Assembly (NCBI GenBank): GCA_020744425.1
Contig: JAGMUV010000004.1
Location: forward strand, 2,418,001-2,482,000
Source of the DNA: Dactylonectria macrodidyma
Taxonomy: Eukaryota > Ascomycota > Sordariomycetes > Hypocreales > Nectriaceae
Length of the DNA stretch: 64,000 bases
Direction: 5' to 3'
Under the pieces are notes generated by a model, which saw nothing but the letters and a program-made list of their open reading frames with translations, had not been told where the DNA came from and ran no database searches. Positions 55,827 to 64,000 of the stretch are shown piece by piece. The translations under genes were made by a program, and so were the position numbers. Numbering within the stretch: position 1 is the stretch's first letter; each line of letters opens with the position of its first letter.

Positions 55827-57211
55827 GGCGTGATGGTGGTTGGGCAAGAGTGCGATATCAACCAATGACCCGTTTTTCCGGACAGAATAAAGGAGATGAC
55901 AAGCTTGGGTGACGTTGAGTTTAGGTTCGACTCGAGTTGGGCCTCGGATCGACGATGACCCGATTCCACCAACCATGGCTACCCCACTTATGCTGGTTCG
56001 ATATCCCCTGGGCACCTATGCAAACATCTTACGATACTGCGTATTTCAAGCGCACGCGATACTAGTGTAGAAATAAATAAGAGGTTAAAAATAAAATCTG
56101 CAAGGGACAGAGTTTGAATACTACGTAGTTAGTCTTCAAACAAGGAAGGGCTGAGTTGGGGTTGATTATAGCCCGTTCGACAAGTCGACTATATTGTAAC
56201 ACGATACTTGGGAGCTTTTTCAACAGATTTTTATTCAAAGCGCTGGATTAGACTTACTTAACCAAAATGCCAGGCATCCATTGTTGTACTATTCGATATG
56301 AACTGGGCATAAGTACTGTAGTATGGCATTGAGGGGTTGCACTTGTGGATGGTTGTTGAACACAACTCTGTTATCAATTTATCAACTTTTGTCTCAAAAC
56401 TGTGGCTTGAAATAGATTGTTAGACGCACTAAATCGCCATTATCTACATGCTTATTCTCATGTGCGGCAATGCTGAAAGGAAGGGGAAGCGATTGAGCTT
56501 CATCCCAGTGTGACTGAGGTATATGCTCGTCGCCTTCGGATGAATTGCTCAGTACAATAATAAAGTCTCACCATACGCCAAGTACCACAAAGCTCCGAGG
56601 GTGAGTGATGAAGGGTGAAATGAATTTATGCAGGACCAAATCCTTGTGAATTCGCAAATGAGGGCGTCTTAAATCTAACTTGCCAATACACTTTCATGTG
56701 AATTTTGAATGATGTAGCAAGTAGTGCCAAGCATGCCGTGATAACTTGCGAGGCTAGGGAACAATAAATGATAAAGGCACATTGAGTTATACAAGAAAAT
56801 GACTATGTGGCGAGATACTGTCTTGCGAGGCATGGGTGTAAGCCATGGGTGAGCTCCTCTTCCAGATGAATCACCACCCCATACGTCCCTTCATCATTTT
56901 CAGATGCTACGACCTCGTTTCAACAAAATTGATTGCCAAATTTTGAGTCAGGTGTCTGAAATTATCTATGGGAGATTTGAGGAACGGCCCCTTTGCCGAG
57001 TGAGTTTCCGCTTTTCATCGTTTCGGTCTGCCACCTGACCATCTGATAGATAATCTATGAAGGCTACACGGCTGAGTCACTCATCAAAGAATTATGGACT
57101 GGGCTGACAATGATGTAACATACTTGAGTATTCTACATAAGTACTCTAAGCGACAATGCGTCTCTATACGCACATTTACGTCGGGATATAAAGCTAAAAA
57201 CAATAGCTAGT
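55827..57211. other. 1.4-kb AT-rich intergenic region
   Basis: It lies between the DUF4267 start and the permease stop. Sequence is AT-rich, with stop codons in all frames and no open frame worth noting between about 56020 and 57130. I see nothing else in it. Confidence 0.5.
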
Positions 57212-58922
57212 CTAGGCAAGCCAGAACCAGACCTTCTCAAGAAGGTTTTTGGGTACAGGAGGGACATCTGAAGCCTCGAGTTCGTCCATCTCACGCTTTC
57301 CAGTGATGGCATCGATGTTGCGGGTACGGATGCACAGAGGAGTGCGGAACCAGATCTTGTGACCAATGTACAGAGCCAAGAAGATGGGGAGGGTGATGTA
57401 GGCGGCAATGAAGCTCTTCGTGTTCCAGTTGTCACCGATGAACAGAGCAAAGCCGTTGGTGAGGGTGAGGACACTGATGACCAGGAGCACGAACCAAGTA
57501 GCGTAGGGTTGGAAGGGAGTCTTGTAGGGCAGTGACTGGAGCAAGTTGTTGAACTCCATGGCGCGACGGAAGCGGAGGTACGTAATCATGACAACAATCC
57601 AGGCAATGAAGCCGGAGATGGTGGAAATGTTGACAAACCAGTTGAAGACAGTGGCGCCAGAGTTGGAGACGTTGAGGAAGGCGAGAAGTCCGAAGCACCA
57701 AGTGAAGACGACGGCGACCCAAGGCACACCGCGCTTGTTGGTGATGCGGAACCACTTGGGAGCCTGGTTGTTCAAGGCCATGGAGTAGAGAACTCGGCTT
57801 CCGGAGTAGAGGAAAGAGTTACCGGCGGACCAGGCGGAGGTGAGGACGGCAGCGTTGATGATGTGGTTCAGCACCGGGATGCCGACGTTCTGAATGCCAA
57901 TGACGAAGGGAGAAGCGCTGGCGTTGGAGGCACCGAGCAAGTTGGGGTGGTTGGAGGGGACGAGGATTCCGATGAGGAGGGAGGAAACGCCGTAGAAGAT
58001 GGCAAGACGCCAGATGAAACGACGAGCCGCCTTGGGAATGTTTCGTCGTGGGGCGACAGCCTCACCGGCAGAAATGGCAATCAGCTCCGGTGAAGTGATG
58101 AAGGCGAATCCGGCGCTGATGAAAGCGCTCCAGTAGGCGAGGAAGCGGCCGGTAGAGCCCTTGGCGTTGAATTCGACAAAGGCTCCGGGATCCTTCCAAT
58201 AAGAGAAGCCCCGGATGTGGTCCTGGTTGGGGCCGCCGCCGAAGAAGATGACGATGCCGAGGATGATGAGGCCGCAAATGGTGATGAGCTTGATGCTGGC
58301 GAACCAGAACTCGGCCTCTCCGAAGAAGGACACGGCGATGACGTTGAGGAGGAGCATGACGACGAGGACAATGGCGATCCAGAGGGCAATGCTGACGGGA
58401 GGATTCCAGTACTCGATGATGATGCCGGCGGCGACAGCTTCAGCGCCGACCAACATGGCGTAGGCGTACCAGTAGTTCCAGCCAGCGGCGAAGGCCAGAC
58501 TAGGATCGACGAAACGGCCAACGAAGTAGGGGACGGTGATACCTCGCATGGGAAGGTAGGTGACCATTTCGGCGAGGATGTTCATGATGACGTAGACCAT
58601 CAACATCATGGAGAGGTATGCCATGAAAAGGGGAGCGGGGCCGGTTCGGGCGAGGATGGCTCCGGAGCCGATGAAGAGACCAGTACCAATAGCACCGCCT
58701 GTCAGGGACGTGTTAGTTGTTGACTGTTCTTGTAAATTATGAAGAGGAGGGAAGAGGTTACGGACCTAGAGCCAAGAACTGGATGTGTCGACTCTTGAGA
58801 CCTCGCTCGAGCTGGTCGTGCGAGTCGGCGAGGTTGTACTCGGTGGTCTGGCCTTGGACGCTGCCCTCCTGGTTGAGGTCGAAGCCATTGCCGCCGTCAT
58901 TGTGGGTGTCCTTCTCAGCCAT
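57212..58922 (-). CDS. Amino acid permease (AAT/YAT family, INDA1-like)
   Basis: Two exons, 58922-58766 and 58698-57212, give 547 residues. Fungal AAT permeases import amino acids with protons across the plasma membrane. The hydrophilic N-terminus ends in LKSRHIQFLALGGAIGTGLF, the universal start of membrane segment 1, formed exactly across the splice. FIGSGAILARTGPAPLFMAY follows, and later SPELIAISAGEAVAPRRNIP and AWSAGNSFLYSGSRVLYSMA are further signatures. Twelve hydrophobic segments are visible. The C-terminus VPKNLLEKVWFWLA is typical. Overall it resembles Trichoderma INDA1 and proline/general permeases, but specificity cannot be fixed. The intron starts GTCCGT, as in PLP2. GATA-type motifs upstream (TTATC near 59046, GATAA near 59538) would fit nitrogen control by an AreA/Nit2 factor. 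Confidence 0.9.
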
Positions 58923-61900
58923 GGCGAAGATTGTATTTGGGGCAGTCTCTTTCTTTGCAGAAGGGATCGTCCAAATAGAGATGAGGGTAATTTGGCGTGA
59001 CAGCAAGGAAAATCCGAGCCAGGAAGGGTGGGAGGCGTGGGATATTTATCTTCGGCCTCAAATTTTGGTCGCGTCGCCGGTGAGTGGGGCGAGAGAGTGC
59101 GGAGGAGATGGAGGACACCCGGAAAGCTTCCTTGGCTGGTTGGGGAAGAGTGCGGGGGAATAACACCTGGGGGACAGGTAGAAGGGGGAAGGGACAAGGT
59201 CTCTTTGTCTTTGTGTTGGTAAGTTCCTGTTACCTTTACCTAATAGAACTACTACGTAACGTTAAACAAGTGGCAATGCGGAGAACGGGGGTCGGCCCAG
59301 ATGTGGTGGCACAGTGTATTGGAGACTCCGTGATGGACGATGCTAGGGAGAAACTGGAGGGGCGGGTGGAAGGCTAAGACGGCGGGAACCAACAGAGATG
59401 CAGAGAAGGCGACGCGACCGAGAGTTCTTATTTCACGGCAGATCCAGAGCGGGATGCTTGATTGCCCATTAGTTCTCGCGCATATCATGGACGACGACAC
59501 CGGCTGCGAGTAAACGAGTGATGATCGGCGGGGCTGATAACAAACACGGCAGTAGGGTGGAGGGTCCATTGTCATCCCTCCCATACGATGCAGAAACACC
59601 TATCACACATACCTAGCAGCCGGAGCGTTGTAAGTGGGGATTGTGGAAAGGATTCATGCCTCCGGGGTTGCACTCTAACGTGCTTGCTCACCGGGAACTA
59701 CGTGGACCAGGGCGAGGGAGAGAGCTGCAGGTGTTCTGTCGATCGCAGGGACATACGTATGGGTCTCTGTTACGGGCTGCCAAGCCTCCAAAAGCTTGGT
59801 CATTGAAATGACACTGACATAGACATTGGGCTCGGGTGATTCTGCCCAGGTAGTCACGGTGAAGGCTTGCGACGGGGTCCGGGTTTGATGCCGAACCGTC
59901 GCGGCTTCGAGCAAGTTTCGTACCATCGCCTTACTAGCAGGCGCAAGGGAGGTATCATTTGCGAGATTCTTTGGTTCACGATACGATTTCCGAGCCACAA
60001 ATACCCGCGAGGCTGCCTCAAAATGAACAATCTCAGCGGACCGAAGCTGCGGGACGCCGTCGCAGCTCCGGGGAGACCGTGTGTTGCGGGCCTTTGCTTT
60101 AGACCGCGCATCGCCCGAGGGGGAGAGAAAGAGGGGCGAGGAACGTCCCCTGCAAAATTGACAGTTGGAGAAGGCCGACAGAAGCCGGTTCAAGCGAGGC
60201 TTCTCAGGGCGAAAGCCACTGGTTACAAGCCGCCATCAAGGCTTTTTAGGAGGGAAGAGCAAATATGAGGTCGGCTTCTGGCGGTTCGGCCGCTTGGGTC
60301 CACTGGAAGCGCGATGGGGACCTCAGCAGCCGCCAAGCCGCTAATCAATAGGCCTAGGACATGGATGGACACATAGGACGTAGTATGGTCATGGACAAGG
60401 GGCGAGGAACTGTGTGGGCGGCGCTTGGTGAGAGCGGCGCTGGTGGGGATTTCAGAGGCCTCAAGGCTCGAAGCGGCAGCGTTCGAGAAGACGTTCAGGG
60501 CACTTAGCGCGATGAAGCGGTGGGGATGGGTTGCGGCATGGTAGAGTATTCGCCGAAGGCGTCCCTAAAGGCGTGATGTGATGGATCCTCTGAAGGGCAT
60601 GCGATTCTCCATTCCTGAAGCAGCCGTTGACAGGGGATTGTCCAGCTGTATGACAGAGCGTGATGATTCACAGAGCGGAGCCGCTGAGCACCACGATGCG
60701 ATTCACACACATCAAGCACAGAGGCATTCATTGCCAAGAGACGATGAAGCTGTTATGCACGGGTGGCTTCGTCATGTTCCCGCGTACAGGGGTTCCAGTG
60801 AAGGCATTCCCGAAGATGGCGTCACGCCACAAGAAAAATCTTTCTCCTTGTCAGTGCGGACAGGCTTCAAACCGCTCCGTCATGGACAAGGCGCGAGTGA
60901 CATGGCCTCAGTGGCGAGTGTGCGACCGTGCAAAAGAGTGTTGGAGTGATTTTTGGAGAAATGCGGAGCTAGACTAGAATACTTCCATTTTTTTTCTCCA
61001 TCGCAAGCTCTCTCCTTGACCGCGGCTCAGAAATCCCCTTGCCCTGCCCTGTCATAGTCTAGATTGCGGACAATTACTGTAGATTACCTAGTGATAACGG
61101 ATCTGTGAAGCCGAGAGTAACCGACCGGCGACGCCATGCGCACTGGTGCGGGAGTGGCGTTTTAGCTGCTTGATCCTGGAGAGCAACTTAATTCGACGTC
61201 GTTGAGAAAATCTTGCAACCGCCTGATGAGCGACTCGTTCGGACATGACTGTCAGGTCGTTCTGATACGAGAGGTTCTCAGGTGAGGAAATGGACGAGGA
61301 TCTGGTCACCGCGAAGTCTTGGCTTTTTTACTCCAATTTTCTCGACCGGGAATGTCGAACACCGACCGTCTGGTGAAGGCCCAAGCCATGTGTTCAAGAG
61401 GGCCATCTCAGTGGATAGTCGTTGACCCAGCAAATCCAGGGCGTGGCCAACTGAGGTCGTGGACCAGGTTCAGACCTCCAAGGCTCCAACAGACCAAATC
61501 GGCCCAAGGGAGCCTATTATGCGGAGAGTCAAGTTGATGTTAGGTAACGGAATCTTTCCCCAGATACCAAGCTCTCACGAGAGAGGTCGGAAGCAAGCAG
61601 CAGTGCGTGCGTCCCCAGAGTCAGGATCAGAAGCAACACATAATACGGGGCCTGATGGGGCGGTGGATTTCGATGAGGCCACTTGTATCTAGATCAACGC
61701 ACCAGCACCAGATGATCATAGCGGACGCCGGAGGAGCACCAAACGACTCCACGGGAAGCCGTTGAAAACCTCAGGAGAGAGCGCGCCAAGCCATGCGGAA
61801 TGTAAAAACAAGAAATCGGCACAGGTAGTGGTGGTAAGCGGAGGGACCACTAGCTTTTTGTTTGGCCTGTCCTCCCCGAAGGAATTCTTCTCAAGCATGG

Positions 61901-64000
61901 TCTGACGTTGCAGCACTGATGAAGCGAACATGGGTTGAGATCCACCTCGCCCGTCTCATTAGCTTCGACGGATGTGCGTCGATAAGCCGAGCATGTGTCC
62001 ATGTGAACCTACCTAGATAGGCAGCAATTTGGCAACTGCGAAGACGAGGTTGGGACCGCGCCCTACCTGTCGTTGCGTGAAAAGGCGCGCGCACCATCAT
62101 GAACCGATAAACCGTGACAACCAGGACGGCTAGTCAGGGATCAGCCGCTCCACGTTGGCAGAGGAGAAAGCCACAAGCTGACGCTAGGAAAGATGGTTCT
62201 GAAGCCAAGACTTGCGCTTGCATGCGGTCACGAAAAAAAAAATTGGAAAAGAGATGCAAGGGTTCGTCGTCGGTGGTGGAGAAGAAACGGCACTCTGGAC
62301 TCTTGCTAGCCCCAGGCTAAGGCAGGCCGAGCTGGGCCTTGCTGAGCCGAGGGACTAGAAGACACAAGGAAGCTGGAATGGAACAACGGGACTGATGACG
62401 CTTGATGAGGGAGCGTCTTGAGCCGACCGCGACTTTTGTGCAGATGAAGCGATGGTATTGCAGCGTTGCGTTCCACGTAGCGTCGACAGATGACACAATG
62501 GTAAGCATCCCAGATATCTGTCCGATCGGCCCGCCGCCCAGCTACAGTACGACAAGCTGGGCCGCGCGACATAATTTTATCTACAAATGCAGAGCGGTGA
62601 GAGAGCTATGCCAAGAATTTATCTTGTCGCATGTGGTTTCGACTTCGGCCGCAGTGCAAGGTTTATTGCGATGGGGACGGCCCCGTGCTGGACGGACAGA
62701 CACTGGAGCAGTGGGGATGTTTAGTGAGTGGTTGGAGGACTGGATAAACCTGCATGGGCTCTACCACGTGTGCCAAGCTGGAAGCTGTGACATATGAACT
62801 TGTGTCATCGCGTTGCTGGCTCCTTGCAAACGTAAGGGAAGAGATGTTGGATTGGTCATCATTGCCCTGTGACTAATACACTGCCACTAACAAAGGTAGC
62901 GCTGAACTGCCTATGAGCATTAAAGCTATTGTGCACAATTACTTGTGTTCCTTGTGCATTCGTAAGATAGGATCAAACTCTAAGCTTCATTCTAGGAACT
63001 GGCGAGATGCCCGTCGACGACAGGTTGTCACATGTCCATTAGGCGAATTCAGCTAGGTTCTAACTTATGTGCCGACTTAGTGCTGTTTACGACTTGCTCT
63101 TATGCATTATTGCCATCAGTATAGCATCGAAGGGAGACATCTTCCTAGGCTCCTCTCTGCTTTTAAGGCAATCTTTGGTATAATGCCGACCGCTCATCCG
63201 ATTCCTCTCTGACTTTGTGTTCTTCGGTCAACTTGTGCTTTTTGCTGGGGGAGTCGAGCTCGGTGAATTTGTTCGGTGAATTTGTTCGGTTGATCAACTA
63301 GTTTGAAAGTAAGTGGCTGAATCATGCTCGGACATCTCGTTTGGAACGCCTTGAGTATGAACTTACCTGACATTTGCACCTGGATATTTCATACTGGCGC
63401 CAGATTTATTTATTCTCTCGTAGCTTCTTCTGTCATACATATTAACAATAAACAAGTAGATCAAATTAGAATATCACGCACTGTTAAACTGCATTGCGAT
63501 GTATCAAATCATATCATTGATGGATACATAGTTTTTCAAATACGCAGGTTACGCAGATAAGGCTCCTGCAGTAGGGTAGGGCAGAGAGGAGGGGCATACT
63601 GGTTTCCGGGATAGAAAACATGGGATCATCGATTAGCAGTATCTAATTATGAGTAAACGTCATTTCAACGGACGCAACATGTTGTCTTGATGCTGTCAAG
63701 GTACAGTTCTGGCGTAGGCGAGTCAGTGGCTGATGGCTGACTGTAGCATATTGTGAATCGTAGGCTCTCGATTAGTATCTAGCTTTTCTAATCAATCAAA
63801 CTTACTGGTTCCCCATGAGAAGTTACAACTGTTGCGTTTTCCTCGTACTTCTTGATGGTGATCAGCTCAAGACCTCGTTCGTGTCAGCTAGACACCCTAT
63901 CAAGCTCCAACGCTTAACACACAAGAACTGTCTACAACACAATTTACAATCCCCTTCGCTTTTGAATTACGTCATGAACTAGATTGCTTACACTGATTTC
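58923..64000. other. 5.1-kb region without a supported gene
   Basis: The first several hundred bases should be the permease promoter. Beyond that, frames of 60-170 codons overlap on both strands and show no domain or plausible splice chain. From about 62800 the sequence becomes AT-rich. A 13-base tandem repeat lies at 63261-63291. A gene continuing beyond the window edge is possible but not visible. Confidence 0.4.
63261..63291 (+). repeat. Tandem repeat, 13-base unit, about 2.4 copies
   Basis: Two exact copies of CGGTGAATTTGTT followed by a partial copy. Confidence 0.8.

Noticed and set aside
59675..60193. A 172-codon minus-strand frame upstream of the permease
   Set aside because: No recognisable family or motif, and a comparable frame runs on the opposite strand.
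1..64000. Secondary-metabolite cluster, CRISPR array, or viral insertion
   Set aside because: No PKS, NRPS, terpene synthase or cluster regulator is seen, no regular repeat-spacer pattern occurs, and no viral protein signature was found.

Overview
The window is nuclear DNA from a filamentous ascomycete. Most genes carry short introns (about 50 to 100 bases) with GT..AG borders, often with a CTAAC/CTGAC-type branch site. The gene set includes fungal families such as a Clr5-domain protein, an Ivy1-like protein, dynactin p24/RO-10 and a Spd1-like ribonucleotide reductase inhibitor. A Sordariomycete, possibly Hypocreales, is my inference; nothing in the window proves it. I can support 24 protein-coding genes and two tRNA genes. 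Most are housekeeping genes. I see no secondary-metabolite cluster, no intact transposon and no CRISPR array.

Layout. 0-9 kb: the 3' end of an RNA 3'-phosphate cyclase gene, an extradiol (LigB/DODA-type) dioxygenase with a hydrophobic N-terminal extension, a Nup53/Nup35-type nucleoporin, an Ivy1-like I-BAR protein and an acyl-protein thioesterase. 9-24 kb, the gene-dense core: an LRR protein with a Cys-rich tail, phosducin-like protein Plp2, ribosomal protein eS27, an RNR inhibitor, a Gemin2-like SMN-complex protein, mitochondrial GatA, splicing factor Prp38, a small one-pass membrane protein and a Clr5-domain protein. 24-35 kb: one Ser/Arg-rich protein of unknown function, then about 7.6 kb with no gene I can support. 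35-45 kb: Cox16, a tRNA-Tyr with an intron, dynactin p24, a vacuolar amino acid transporter, mitochondrial bS16m and NAD(P)HX epimerase. 45-51 kb: gene-poor, holding a tRNA-Ser. 51-59 kb: an NRAMP metal transporter, a membrane-anchored microprotein, a DUF4267 protein and an amino acid permease. 59-64 kb: no gene supported.

The genes do not form one pathway. The clear organisation is divergent head-to-head pairs on short shared upstream regions: Plp2/eS27, Gemin2/GatA, Prp38/membrane protein, bS16m/NAXE and p24/AVT. Several products act in mitochondria (GatA, Cox16, bS16m, possibly the microprotein) or in RNA processing (cyclase, Gemin2, Prp38).

The most distinctive signal is the RNR-inhibitor gene. 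Its upstream region has four ACGCG cores in about 40 bases, two of them arranged as a 9-base perfect inverted repeat, and its protein has a consensus PCNA-binding box near the N-terminus. This suggests both S-phase transcription and replication-coupled destruction. Coordinates of spliced genes come from reading frames and splice signals only; there is no transcript evidence.
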